A stretch of 64,000 bases of DNA from Rickettsia typhi (GCA_945898725.1 CAMDIK010000003.1:42543-106542); one strand, 5' to 3'; counted from the first letter of the stretch, positions 25,629-34,952 are shown. The notes: a model not told the origin generated them from the sequence alone. Made by a program: numbers and translations.

Positions 25629-26070
25629 TTAATTTTAAATCATGTTTCATTTGAACCACTTTTCCATCGGGAGTTGTAAACCTTCCCACTTCTGAATATC
25701 CTTTGCAATCACAACCACCTTTCAGCTTTGTTCCTGGAACGAATAATCTTACAATTGAGTCTCCATTCGTAAAAATTGCAACGAATATCACAATTGATAC
25801 CAGGGCTTTTGGGTCACCATTGCCTCTTGACCATGATATTCCAACAAATATTATCACCGTTGCACCAATTACTTTACCGCCAATTCCACTTCCCCAGCGA
25901 ACTATGATACACAAGGTGTCTGCAAGTCCATTTTTTTCCGCAACCCTGGAAACTTCCAAGTCAGCTTGTCGCTCTGTTGTAGTTTCAGCTGCCATTGCAA
26001 ATGTTGCAAGATTAAACAACAGAATTAACGCTAAACATAGCGAAGATAATATCTTTTTCTGCAAAATCAT
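25603..26070 (-). CDS. virB2: VirB2-like T4SS pilin with Cys-containing tail
   Basis: Signal peptide of about 27 residues ending TFAMA|AE. The mature protein has the TrbC/VirB2 plan: a Cys-containing first hydrophobic part (LCIIVRWGSGIGGKVIGATVI), a short GNGDP turn, and a second helix (ALVSIVIFVAIFTNGDSIV). An extra tail of about 45 residues, with Cys at GGCDCKG and ADCSEK, follows where VirB2 usually stops. VirB2 forms the T4SS pilus. The ATG at 26070 is preceded by AAGGGA; a TTG five codons upstream is an alternative. The gene sits between a small lipoprotein gene and the pilin-like gene. Confidence 0.72.
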   Translation of the reverse strand: MILQKKILSSLCLALILLFNLATFAMAAETTTERQADLEVSRVAEKNGLADTLCIIVRWGSGIGGKVIGATVIIFVGISWSRGNGDPKALVSIVIFVAIFTNGDSIVRLFVPGTKLKGGCDCKGYSEVGRFTTPDGKVVQMKHDLKLNADCSEKT

Positions 26071-26135
26071 TTCCCTTGAAAACAAAAAATTACCACAAAT
26101 ACCATTGTCCGTTTTAACTAAAAGTCAATCTTTTT

Positions 26136-26387
26136 TTACCACTCTCCACCTGTTTGCAATCTTGTGCAACTAATGTGATAATTATCTTTTTCCCATCTTT
26201 GCCAGGCTCCGGGATCTAGGCGGAAAACGTAAGGATTTCTAAGGCAAGAAACTCCGTAATACGCACCCCCTCCCCCGCCATATTGCGGTGCGTTATGACC
26301 ATATTGCCCGCCATCACTTGGATATACAACGCAACTTGTAAGATTTAGCAGTAAAAATAATAATATTATTTTGCAACTTTTTTGCAT
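26136..26387 (-). CDS. Small lipoprotein, possible VirB7
   Basis: 83 residues with a lipoprotein signal (lipobox LTSC near residue 19). The mature part has a Gly-rich stretch (YGGGGGAYYG) and three Cys. VirB7 proteins are short outer-membrane lipoproteins that join the T4SS core complex, and this gene lies just upstream of virB2. The VirB7 label is inference from size and place only; it shows no diagnostic sequence. Confidence 0.55.
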   Translation of the reverse strand: MQKSCKIILLFLLLNLTSCVVYPSDGGQYGHNAPQYGGGGGAYYGVSCLRNPYVFRLDPGAWQRWEKDNYHISCTRLQTGGEW

Positions 26388-26523
26388 ACTTCATTTAGAT
26401 TTAACAGAATAATTCTTTACATCTTATATTTTAATATGCAAGTATATCATAAATTTATTGCAAAATAGTTGACTTTTAAAATTATAGGTATTGCGCTAAT
26501 GTTAGATTATAATTTGGAAATTT

Positions 26524-26973
26524 ATGCGATTTGATGACGATAAGCCTTTGAGATTTAGAAAGGGTGATAAAAAACCTGGTGAGGATAGTAAAAAAACTAC
26601 CAGAAAACCCATAGATAGCAAAAAAGAAACCAATATGATACGTAGTCTTGTGGAAAAATCATTATCCGATGGTAAAGATTTAAACGGGATTTTTGATGAC
26701 CTAAACAAAACACTTAACAAAAGAGATGCTAGCAAGAGATCAGACAAACCTTTTGATAAATCAGACAAAAGACCGGGCAAAAGCGACCGCCCTTCAGGGG
26801 ATAAAAAACCGCATCACAGAGGTGAGCGCGGCGACAGATCATTCGCAGATAAAAAGAAATTTACTGGCAATGGTGAGAATCCTGTTGTGGCAGATCTTCG
26901 CAGAAAATTGGAAATCTTGGCAAATGCTGAAAAAATAGATAATAAAAGCAATGAGGATAGTGGCGACCAATAA
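26524..26973 (+). CDS. Highly charged low-complexity protein upstream of metG
   Basis: 149 residues dominated by Lys, Asp, Arg and Ser (for example DKSDKRPGKSDRPSGDKK), predicted disordered, with short helices at about residues 37-60 and 120-137 (VADLRRKLEILANAEK). No known family. Its stop codon overlaps the metG start by one base (TAATG), so they are translationally coupled. RNA or ribosome binding is possible from composition; not established. Confidence 0.6.
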   Translation: MRFDDDKPLRFRKGDKKPGEDSKKTTRKPIDSKKETNMIRSLVEKSLSDGKDLNGIFDDLNKTLNKRDASKRSDKPFDKSDKRPGKSDRPSGDKKPHHRGERGDRSFADKKKFTGNGENPVVADLRRKLEILANAEKIDNKSNEDSGDQ

Positions 26974-28760
26974 TGACAAATACTTGCTATATTACAACTC
27001 CAATTTTCTATGTTAACGGCGATCCGCATATTGGGCACTGGTATACAAATATAATGACAGATGTGATAAATCGAGCGAATTTACTGATGAATTACGATGT
27101 AAAAATGCAAACGGGCACAGATGAACATGGCAGCAAGGTGCAGAAATCTAGCGAAGTATCGGGTGAAAATGTGATGCACTTTTGCAATAGAATATCGGAA
27201 AAATTTGCGAAAATGGCTGTTTATTCCAATTGCTCATGTGCTTATGGCAGTTTTTCATTGCAGAAATTTGAGCAATTATCTAGCACTATTGATGAATTTC
27301 GCGTAAATCGCGACGTATTATTTGCCAATGGAGCAAATTTTATTCGCACAACTGAAGGTAGAAATCTAAATACCGGTGCAATCACTCCGGAATCTTTAGA
27401 AAAAGGGCGGCATGTAAAATATGTAGAAAAATTTTGGAACAAATTATTTGAAAATGGCTGGATTTACAAGGGAAAATACGCCGGGTGGTATGCAGTGCGC
27501 GATGAGGCATTTTACAGCGAAGATGAGGTTAATGACGGCAAGGCTCCAAGCGGCGCTCCTGTTGAATGGAAGGAAGAGGAATGCTACTTTTTTCGCCTGT
27601 CTTTATTGCAAAAAGCCCTGCTTTCCATCTATCGAAATAATGAAAATTTCATCTTCCCGCGGGAAAAATATACCGAAGTTGTTGCATTTGTGGCGGGTAG
27701 TAAATTTATAGACGCGCAAAATGGAAATTTTAAACCCGGAGCTTTGTCGGATTTGTGCATTTCTCGCCCGAATTTATCATGGGGAATTCCCGTTCCCGGG
27801 GCGGAAAATCAGGCAATTTACGTATGGTTGGACGCTCTTACAAATTATATTTCCGCATTTGAACACAGGGCGGAGTATGAAAAATATTGGCTAAATCGCA
27901 GTGATAATTCCAAGGTTATACACGTGGTGGGGAAGGATATTTTAAGGTTTCATGGGGTTTATTGGCCGGCTTTCCTGCTGGCGGAAAATTTTTCTGCAGA
28001 TGAAATTGAGGGTGAAAATAGCAAAAATCTTCAGGAAATATATAGCATTTTCACAGGAAGGCTGAAATGCTTGCCAAGTTGCATTATTTCCCATGGTTGG
28101 TGGACAAATAACGGGGAAAAAATGTCAAAATCGCTGAATAATACGATTGATCCGTACCTGGAAATTGAATTTTTGCAATCTTGCGGCGTAAATTCTGAGA
28201 TTGCAACCGATTATTTTCGTTATTTTCTTGTGCGTTCTATGCCATTTGGAAATGACGGAAATTATTCCCGCGAGGCATTAATCAACCTTGTAAATGCCGA
28301 TTTGGCCAATAATATTGGCAACCTGGCACAGCGAACCGTTTCTATGGTGCAAAAATATACAAATGGCAGTTATTCATTGGTGGAAATTGATTATCTTCAG
28401 GCTAAAATTAGCGAATTTACCCGGGCAATTCAGGGGTACAATACATTTTTGGCGCTGGAATTGTTGCTGGAAATTGCGCGATCTGCGAATTTGATAATTG
28501 AGCAAAATAAGCCGTGGGAGCTTGCAAAACAGGGGCGAGACGCTGAAATTTCAACCATTTTAAACAATGTTTTATCTCATATTCTTGCTGTTAGTGTGTG
28601 TTTACAGGCGTTTTGCCCTGTAATTGCAGGGAAAATCTTGCAAATTTTCGGTGCAACCAAGGCTTTGGCATTTGATGATATTTTCACAGAAATGCCTGCA
28701 AATCAAGAGAGAAAAATTGTATCAATTTCCTCAATTTGCCCTAGAATTACAGTGAATTAA
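26973..28760 (+). CDS. metG: Methionyl-tRNA synthetase
   Basis: Charges tRNA-Met. Class I motifs are present: GDPHIGHWYTN (HIGH, about residues 17-23) and GEKMSKSLNN (KMSKS, about 385). The connective region contains YAGWYAVRDEAFYSEDE, as in MetG. An unusual stretch of about 25 residues (LSSTIDEFRVNRDVLFANG) lies between the first core half and FIRTTEG. Total 595 residues, with the alpha-helical anticodon domain at the C-terminus and no extra EMAP-like domain. It ends tail-to-tail with tkt, overlapping four bases. Confidence 0.92.
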   Translation: MTNTCYITTPIFYVNGDPHIGHWYTNIMTDVINRANLLMNYDVKMQTGTDEHGSKVQKSSEVSGENVMHFCNRISEKFAKMAVYSNCSCAYGSFSLQKFEQLSSTIDEFRVNRDVLFANGANFIRTTEGRNLNTGAITPESLEKGRHVKYVEKFWNKLFENGWIYKGKYAGWYAVRDEAFYSEDEVNDGKAPSGAPVEWKEEECYFFRLSLLQKALLSIYRNNENFIFPREKYTEVVAFVAGSKFIDAQNGNFKPGALSDLCISRPNLSWGIPVPGAENQAIYVWLDALTNYISAFEHRAEYEKYWLNRSDNSKVIHVVGKDILRFHGVYWPAFLLAENFSADEIEGENSKNLQEIYSIFTGRLKCLPSCIISHGWWTNNGEKMSKSLNNTIDPYLEIEFLQSCGVNSEIATDYFRYFLVRSMPFGNDGNYSREALINLVNADLANNIGNLAQRTVSMVQKYTNGSYSLVEIDYLQAKISEFTRAIQGYNTFLALELLLEIARSANLIIEQNKPWELAKQGRDAEISTILNNVLSHILAVSVCLQAFCPVIAGKILQIFGATKALAFDDIFTEMPANQERKIVSISSICPRITVN

Positions 28761-30736
28761 CTGTATAATTTTGATATACTTTCAAAAATTGCCCGGCTGG
28801 TTAGTGAAAAATGTTCCTGCAAATCTTGCATTTTACCGGATTTTCCAAATGTTTCAACACCGAAAAACTTGCCACCGCTAGCTCTGGTGTATTTGTCAAA
28901 ATAAACCCCAAGCCCCGCTTCGATTGCAAAAATTTTCTTTCCTGCCGGCAAAATTCCCTGTTTGTAATTATCCGCCTGCGCCTCAAATATTTCCATACAA
29001 GGCATGGAAATTACATTCACATTGATCGATTTTTCCGCGAATTTATTGGAAATTTCAACAGCAATGTGCACTTCCGAGCCTGTGGCAATAATACAAAATT
29101 CAGGATTTTCAAAGAACCCATGCACAATATACGCCCCCTTGCTGCATTTATCGCTCTGATAACTTGCAATATCGTGCTTTAATTGCGGTAAATCTTGCCT
29201 GGAAAGGGCAAAAACCGAAGGAATGTTGCTGGAAATTGCAATTTTATAACACTCTGCCAGCTCAATTATATCGCACGGGCGAAAAACTTGCACATTTGGA
29301 ATAGCCCGCAGAGACGTTAGGTGCTCAACCGGCTGATGAGTTGGGCCATCTTCCCCAAGCAAAACTGAATCGTGAGTGAAGGCGTATATAACATTTAGCT
29401 TCATTATTGCCGCCATTCTGATTGCCGGGCGCATATAGTCTGAAAAAACTAAAAATGTTCCGCAAACCGGTCTGTGCATTCCGTATAGCGCAATTCCGTT
29501 GCAAATTCCGCCCATTGCATGCTCGCGAATGCCAAAGTGTATGTAATTTCCGCGGTAAGATTTCCCGGTGATGGCGTTGCTATTCACACTTTTTAGCATT
29601 ACAGAATGTGATAAATCTGCTGTTCCGTATAGGAAATAATTGTCTATTCCCAGGTTTTCAATTATCAAATTCATTGCACGGCGCATTGAAATATTTACCG
29701 GATTTCCATGATAAAATTTCTTAATTTCCTCCAACTTTTCCAGGGTATTTTTCTGGTGCAATGCAGGTGTTAAAATTCCCCCTGTATTTGTATGTTTGGC
29801 GTCATATTTCCCTTGATTTCTCTTCCAAAAACCCCGCCACTGTGTTAGTAATTTATCGGGAATTTCAAACTTATCTGCACTCCATTTGGCATATTTTTTA
29901 AACTCTGCAATTGCCTCATCTTTCATCACATTTCCGTGTGCCGCCTCGGTTCCGGCCGTGCTAACATTTCCAAAACCGATAATAGTTTTCGCGTTAATGA
30001 ATATAGGCTTGCGTGATTTTGAAGCCTGAATAGACTTGAAAGCTTCACGAATTTGCAATACATCATGCCCATCTATATTAAAAACTTCCCACCCGGCAAC
30101 ATCAAATCTTTCTGCCTGATTTTCACTAGTTGTAAGGCTGGTTTTTCCATCAATTGATATACCGTTATCATCAAAAATTACAACCAAATTATCTAAATTG
30201 TAATGCGCGGCAAATGTTATTACCTCTTGCGAAATTCCCTCCATCAAGCATCCATCTCCAACAGTGCAGTATATTTTATGATTAAAACATTCTTGCGAGT
30301 GTCTTGTGCCGGAAATTTTGGCAGATAACGCCATTCCAACTGCATTTGCAAGCCCCTGCCCAAGAGGGCCGGTAGATGTTTCAACGCCTTCAAGCATTTC
30401 AATTTCCGGATGACCGCTAGTTTTGGAATTAATTTGCCGAAATTGCTTAAGATCTTCAAGTGTAATATCTTTATACCCGGTTAAATATAGCAAGGAATAT
30501 AGCAACATACACCCATGGCCATTGGAAATTACCACCCTGTCGCGCTCTTGCCAGCGGGCATCATTTGGGTTGAAAACCAGAAATTCTTTATACAAAACCG
30601 TCATAATATCCGCCATTCCCATTGGCATTCCCGGGTGCCCGGAATTTGCATTTTGCACTGCATCAACTGTTAAAAACCTTATACAGTTTGCAAGTAAATT
30701 TTCCGGCTCGTTATATTTCGTAAAAATATCCAACAT
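28757..30736 (-). CDS. tkt: Transketolase
   Basis: Thiamine-diphosphate enzyme of the non-oxidative pentose phosphate pathway. Visible: NSGHPGMPMGMADI near the N-terminus, GDGCLMEG for the cofactor and metal site, the transketolase motif DSVLLGEDGPTHQPVEHL, and the C-terminal domain. At 659 residues it is full length. With tpiA and the class I aldolase in this window it supports a working sugar-phosphate core. Confidence 0.93.
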   Translation of the reverse strand: MLDIFTKYNEPENLLANCIRFLTVDAVQNANSGHPGMPMGMADIMTVLYKEFLVFNPNDARWQERDRVVISNGHGCMLLYSLLYLTGYKDITLEDLKQFRQINSKTSGHPEIEMLEGVETSTGPLGQGLANAVGMALSAKISGTRHSQECFNHKIYCTVGDGCLMEGISQEVITFAAHYNLDNLVVIFDDNGISIDGKTSLTTSENQAERFDVAGWEVFNIDGHDVLQIREAFKSIQASKSRKPIFINAKTIIGFGNVSTAGTEAAHGNVMKDEAIAEFKKYAKWSADKFEIPDKLLTQWRGFWKRNQGKYDAKHTNTGGILTPALHQKNTLEKLEEIKKFYHGNPVNISMRRAMNLIIENLGIDNYFLYGTADLSHSVMLKSVNSNAITGKSYRGNYIHFGIREHAMGGICNGIALYGMHRPVCGTFLVFSDYMRPAIRMAAIMKLNVIYAFTHDSVLLGEDGPTHQPVEHLTSLRAIPNVQVFRPCDIIELAECYKIAISSNIPSVFALSRQDLPQLKHDIASYQSDKCSKGAYIVHGFFENPEFCIIATGSEVHIAVEISNKFAEKSINVNVISMPCMEIFEAQADNYKQGILPAGKKIFAIEAGLGVYFDKYTRASGGKFFGVETFGKSGKMQDLQEHFSLTSRAIFESISKLYS

Positions 30737-30899
30737 TAACTTTCTCTTTCTATGTAAAAGAAATTTTGTATATCTAAATTTATAATCTTCAAGAAAAATC
30801 TTGTGGGTTTAGTTACGAATGTATATAAAGTTACAAAAACCTTGACAAATGAAATTAATAATTTCAACTGAATGTTTGTATTGAAATAGGCTTAAAATT

Positions 30900-31952
30900 A
30901 TGAAAGCAAGTAATTCCCAAATTGATAAGGCTGGAAGAGCATTATCACAAACACCCTCGGATAACGATGCATTTGCTTTGATTAATAACTATCGCTCACT
31001 GCACTCACTGCCACTCGCAAGATTGCGAACAAATCTATATCAATATTTTAGAAGTCGTAAAAAAGCTAATATTACTACACAAAGACTAAAGCGCATTCCA
31101 ACGATTATAAATAAAATTAGCAGAATGGGAACAATGAATGTGTCACAAATGCAAGATATTGGGGGTTTGAGGGTGATTGTCAATGATATTAGGGAGGTAT
31201 ACGCGCTACATAAAAAACTTGAAAATACCCGCACTGATTTTAGTTTTACCAAAAAGAATGAGGTTGATTATATTAAGGTGCCAAAAACTAGAGATAAAAA
31301 AGGTGGTTGTGCATACAGAAGTTTGCATATGGTATATATTTTTAAAAGTGAAAATCAAGAGTATAATGGTTTGAAGGTTGAATTGCAAATTAGAACCAAA
31401 AAACAACACTATTGGGCAACAGCAGTAGAGGTTATTGATATTATTGAAAAGCAGTCAATAAAATTTGGCATGGGAAATGCTGATTGGAGTAATTTCTTTG
31501 CTGTTACAAGCTCTTTATTTGCTTTGCAAGAAGGAACCCCAGTTTTTCAAGAACACCAAGGTTGTGATGAAAATCAATTATTGGCAATATTTGATAGTCT
31601 GGAAAAGAAAATTGGCGTTATTAATAAACTTAATGGCATATCATCTATTAAAACAATTGGTAACTTTGCAAAACGCACAAATTATGCTTTGATTATTCTT
31701 GATACAGAGGAAGGTCAAACAAGCATTACAGAATATCAAGAACAAGATGTTTCGCAAGCTTATGAAGCCTATGCAAGAGTAGAGCAACAAATCTTACAAG
31801 AAAATAGTAGTAAAATTGCACTACTGGCATCTGCTAGTGAATTTAAAAAATTAAAAGCGGGGTACCTTGCATACTTTTTAGATGTTCAAGAATTTGTCAA
31901 GGAATTGCTATATCTTCAAGTTAAATTCGAACTCTCTAACACACCTCTCTGA
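30900..31952 (+). CDS. Single-domain RelA/SpoT-type alarmone synthetase-like protein
   Basis: 350 residues with a RelA/SpoT nucleotidyltransferase domain at about 60-190: RLKRIPTIINKISRMG, then MQDIGGLRVIV, the YRSLHMVY motif and VELQIRTKKQHYWAT. These match the synthetase core, including the YxSxH and ExQxRT motifs. There is no HD hydrolase, TGS or ACT domain, so it is not a long RSH protein. The C-terminal 150 residues are helical and unassigned. Such proteins can make (p)ppGpp-like alarmones, and some relatives are toxins that pyrophosphorylate tRNA or are phage-defence sensors. No antitoxin gene is adjacent. A TTGACA lies at 30842-30847, but no matching -10 is clear. Confidence 0.75.
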   Translation: MKASNSQIDKAGRALSQTPSDNDAFALINNYRSLHSLPLARLRTNLYQYFRSRKKANITTQRLKRIPTIINKISRMGTMNVSQMQDIGGLRVIVNDIREVYALHKKLENTRTDFSFTKKNEVDYIKVPKTRDKKGGCAYRSLHMVYIFKSENQEYNGLKVELQIRTKKQHYWATAVEVIDIIEKQSIKFGMGNADWSNFFAVTSSLFALQEGTPVFQEHQGCDENQLLAIFDSLEKKIGVINKLNGISSIKTIGNFAKRTNYALIILDTEEGQTSITEYQEQDVSQAYEAYARVEQQILQENSSKIALLASASEFKKLKAGYLAYFLDVQEFVKELLYLQVKFELSNTPL

Positions 31953-31978
31953 ATTATAATTGCCAGTTTAGTTACCCC

Positions 31979-32998
31979 TTATGATTTTGCAAGAATATTT
32001 TTGCAAATATTTGCAAGGCAGGCAACATAATCTCTTCTGTGCCCAAGGGTGGGTATGCGAAAATACCGCTCCACGCCGCACTCTTTTGCAATATCTCTGG
32101 TTTCAATATCCAGCTCAACCAGCGTTTCAGAGTGTTCACTTGTGAAAGATATAGGGAAAATTATAACATTTCTTTTCTGCTTTCCTGCCAGGGCAATTGA
32201 GTCATTTAGCGATGGTTCAAGCCATTTTTTTGGACCAACTTTCGACTGATAGCACACCATTGAGTCTATTTCCCCAAGTTTTGGTTTGATATTTTCCAAT
32301 ATTAATCTTGCGCATTCCTCTGTTTGTTTTTGATATGGATCACCTGCTTTTACTATTGATTTTGGCAATCCGTGCGCGGAAAATAACAGCCTAAACCCCG
32401 CCATATTAATGTCATTATTTTTGATATATTCTAAAATTAAGCTCCCGCATGCCTGAATATATTCAGGATTGTTGTAATATTCATACACCGGAGTGATTTT
32501 TGTATTACTTTTGTATTCCGGCATAAGTTCTTTAAATTCGTCAAAAAAACTTTCCGTTGTGGTGGTGGAATATTGCGGGTAAAGTGGAAGTAGGATTAGA
32601 TTTTGCGGGTTAAAATCGTCAATCATCGGCAAAATTTCTGCAAGCCTTGGCGTGGAATGTCGCATTGCGTACATCACTCTCCACGAAATGTTAATATCAC
32701 CCACAGTGGGGTAGTGATTTATCAAATACTCCTGCAATTGCTGGGTTTGATGGTAAGTATTTTCGCCAATCGGTGATTTCCCTCCAAGCTCTTGATATAT
32801 TTCCGTTGCCTTGTGCTTGCGCAATTTTGAAATCATTTTCGCAATAAGGAATCTTGGAATTTTTGGCAAGGTGATGATGCGTTTGTCGTAGAATAAATTG
32901 AATAAAAATGGCTCAACTTCCTCTAAACTTCCCGGGCCGCCAAGGTTAAACAGTATAACCGCTGCTTTAATATTTGTTTTATATGCGTCTTCTATCAT
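31979..32998 (-). CDS. hemH: Ferrochelatase
   Basis: Inserts iron into protoporphyrin IX, the last step of heme synthesis. Recognised from ILFNLGGPGSLEEVEPFLFN near the N-terminus, KSPIGENT, LLPLYPQYSTTTTES, the active-site histidine motif FSAHGLPKS, and FPISFTSEHSETLVELD near the C-terminus. 339 residues, full length. It converges on the RelA/SpoT-like gene, with a 26-bp gap between the two stops. Confidence 0.94.
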   Translation of the reverse strand: MIEDAYKTNIKAAVILFNLGGPGSLEEVEPFLFNLFYDKRIITLPKIPRFLIAKMISKLRKHKATEIYQELGGKSPIGENTYHQTQQLQEYLINHYPTVGDINISWRVMYAMRHSTPRLAEILPMIDDFNPQNLILLPLYPQYSTTTTESFFDEFKELMPEYKSNTKITPVYEYYNNPEYIQACGSLILEYIKNNDINMAGFRLLFSAHGLPKSIVKAGDPYQKQTEECARLILENIKPKLGEIDSMVCYQSKVGPKKWLEPSLNDSIALAGKQKRNVIIFPISFTSEHSETLVELDIETRDIAKECGVERYFRIPTLGHRRDYVACLANICKNILAKS

Positions 32999-33058
32999 AA
33001 TAAAATACTAGATTTTTAAATCTTCAGTGCTATGTTTGAATAGAAATGCTAATAAGCA

Positions 33059-33727
33059 ATGAAAAATGTGTTATTTTTAATATTTATTTTAACCGGGTGT
33101 ATAAAGTCCAATATTGCCGGGGATACTTTTAAATCCAATAACGAAACTTTTAGTCAAAAACAATATCCAATTCACACACCAATTTACAACATTCCTTATG
33201 TTACAATGTACGTCACGGAAAATGAAAATTACCCCGATGAAAAAATGCGCCACAAAATGGCAGGATATGCCTATAATACTTACAATAATTACAGCAATTA
33301 TATTCAAAATATGAAAGATACTATGACAACGGTAACAGAAAAGGTGCAGGGCAAGGCATTTGATGAATATGGAAATGTAAAATACAAATATAACTTAAAA
33401 ACAAATCAATATGACGTGGATGAGGACTCAATTCAGGCGCAATTTCCCGTGCCAAACCTGCAACAAAGCCATCAAATTTCTAGTAAACTTTTAAACAGCA
33501 CAACTGCAATTCCTTATAAAAATGCAATAGAGATTTTAAATATGAAGCAACATGGATACACTCCAAACGCAGCATATATTGACAACTTGCTGATTAAGCG
33601 AAAAGTAACAGATGTAACCCATGAGTCTGTAGAAAATTACCAAATAACCGATAAGCAAAACATTTATAAACTAGCCGGAATAGATATTAGTAATGTTATT
33701 AAGGCGATGCGCAATGAAAAAGACTAG
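33059..33727 (+). CDS. Lipoprotein of unknown function
   Basis: 222 residues with a short lipoprotein signal (lipobox LTGC near residue 14). The mature part is polar and Tyr/Asn-rich, with a predicted helical stretch at about 60-95 and no recognised domain. The end overlaps the preferred ybeY start by 14 bp, so it is translated upstream of ybeY. Nearby virB3 is on the other strand, so a T4SS link is only speculative. Confidence 0.6.
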   Translation: MKNVLFLIFILTGCIKSNIAGDTFKSNNETFSQKQYPIHTPIYNIPYVTMYVTENENYPDEKMRHKMAGYAYNTYNNYSNYIQNMKDTMTTVTEKVQGKAFDEYGNVKYKYNLKTNQYDVDEDSIQAQFPVPNLQQSHQISSKLLNSTTAIPYKNAIEILNMKQHGYTPNAAYIDNLLIKRKVTDVTHESVENYQITDKQNIYKLAGIDISNVIKAMRNEKD

Positions 33728-34193
33728 GGTTGAAATTTTACAAAAAAATGCCCACTGGAAGCTATCTGGAATGTTGCGCGCGGATATTCGCAAAATTATT
33801 GCTTCCACATTAGACAAAGCTGGTTTTTATCACCCGTATGAGGTTTCAATAGTTCTATGTGGTGATCAATTTATCAGAAAATATAATCGAGAATTTATGG
33901 GGAAAGACCGCCCAACAAATGTGCTATCTTTTCCCAGTGGTGACCTGGAAAATGCCGCAAATACTGAAGATTTAACTTATCTTGGCGATGTTATAATATC
34001 ATATAACACGCTTCTTCGGGAAAGTTTGGAACAGGGTAAAACTTTTCAAAATCACTGCACTCACATGCTTGTGCATGGCATTTTGCATTTACTGGGTTAC
34101 GACCACATAGCGCCTCAAGATCAGGAAAAAATGGAAGCTCTGGAGGTGGAAATTCTAAAATCTATGGGCATAAATAACCCATATTACATCTAA
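33714..34193 (+). CDS. ybeY: Endoribonuclease YbeY
   Basis: Zinc-dependent RNase for 16S rRNA 3'-end maturation and ribosome quality control. The metal-binding HGxLHLxGYDH motif is complete (VHGILHLLGYDH), and the RPTNVLSFP motif precedes it. Starting at ATG 33714 gives MKKTRVEIL and 159 residues, the normal size; an upstream start at 33693 would add seven residues. It overlaps virB3 tail-to-tail by four bases. Confidence 0.92.
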   Translation: MKKTRVEILQKNAHWKLSGMLRADIRKIIASTLDKAGFYHPYEVSIVLCGDQFIRKYNREFMGKDRPTNVLSFPSGDLENAANTEDLTYLGDVIISYNTLLRESLEQGKTFQNHCTHMLVHGILHLLGYDHIAPQDQEKMEALEVEILKSMGINNPYYI

Positions 34194-34483
34194 AACATAT
34201 CATAGGAATTAACCCCGCCGTGATAAATTTTATTAGGGCATTTGTTGAATTTCTGCATTTTTACAAGCAACATTTCAATTGCCAGGGGCTCTTTTTTTGC
34301 AAGCATCATGCCGCATAAATGTATAAAAACTGCCACCGGAACAATTTTAAAATTGGAAGTCATTACAAAAAACATCACCGCCGTTAGTGAATTTAGCACG
34401 AAAAACATGAAGGAAACTCCAAGAATCATTGCCGGTCTTGTAAGCCCTAGAAATAATGGATCTAATTTTAAATGCCCTGACAT
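34190..34483 (-). CDS. virB3: T4SS protein VirB3
   Basis: Small inner-membrane T4SS subunit of 97 residues with the family N-terminus (DPLFLGLTRPAMILGVS) and two adjacent hydrophobic helices (about 20-40 and 45-62). VirB3 works with VirB4 in pilus assembly; in most Rickettsiales it is directly followed by virB4, but here virB4 is 20 kb away and virB3 stands next to rpsJ. Confidence 0.85.
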   Translation of the reverse strand: MSGHLKLDPLFLGLTRPAMILGVSFMFFVLNSLTAVMFFVMTSNFKIVPVAVFIHLCGMMLAKKEPLAIEMLLVKMQKFNKCPNKIYHGGVNSYDMF

Positions 34484-34500
34484 AAAACCGTAAAAAATAC

Positions 34501-34848
34501 CTAATCTTGCGCTTTTATTTCAATTCCAACACCATTGGGAATTTTTAAATTCATAATCTCACCAACTATATTTTTTTGTTCAGTTTCATCGAAAATATAT
34601 ATCATTCTTTTGTGCTTTAAGCGCGGGGCGCCACCATTTCCCATGGTTCTTTTTTCAATATTTTGCGAAGTATTGATTATAAATTGGTGCTCTTGAGACG
34701 GAAGTGGCACGGGGCCAATTGCGTAACCGCTGTGCTGCATAACTATCCGCAAAATTGAAGACATATAATTATCCAATACAATAGAGTCAAATGACTGCAC
34801 TTTAATTGAAATTTTCTGCTCTGCAGATGTGGAAACTTTGCTACCCAT
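34501..34848 (-). CDS. rpsJ: 30S ribosomal protein S10, divergent and displaced
   Basis: The pattern KISIKVQSFDSIVLDNY, GPVPLPSQEHQF, KHKRMIYIFDETEQ and PNGVGIEIKAQ follows S10 from end to end, and 115 residues is close to the usual 102-105. The loop before the KR motif carries an insertion (GNGGAPR), and several usually invariant positions differ. S10 also serves as NusE in antitermination. The gene is not followed by rplC as in the S10 operon but by virB3. It lies directly downstream of one copy of a 39-bp direct repeat, with a TTGACT box at 34907-34902. Confidence 0.8.
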   Translation of the reverse strand: MGSKVSTSAEQKISIKVQSFDSIVLDNYMSSILRIVMQHSGYAIGPVPLPSQEHQFIINTSQNIEKRTMGNGGAPRLKHKRMIYIFDETEQKNIVGEIMNLKIPNGVGIEIKAQD

Positions 34849-34902
34849 AGCAATAACCTTTAATAAACTAAAACAAGCAAGTATTGCAAATTAAAATTAA
34901 TA

Positions 34903-34941
34903 GTCAAGATAGAAGTGAAAATAATTTGCAAATTATTCCAA
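34903..34941. repeat. 39-bp direct repeat, copy 1, with 18-bp palindrome
   Basis: This 39-bp segment recurs at 35838-35876 in the same orientation with about two mismatches. It contains the perfect palindrome AATAATTTGCAAATTATT (34920-34937) and, at its left end on the minus strand, the TTGAC of a -35 box for rpsJ. The two copies flank the orphan gene at 34953-35789. Confidence 0.8.
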
Positions 34942-34952
34942 CCAACAAATTA

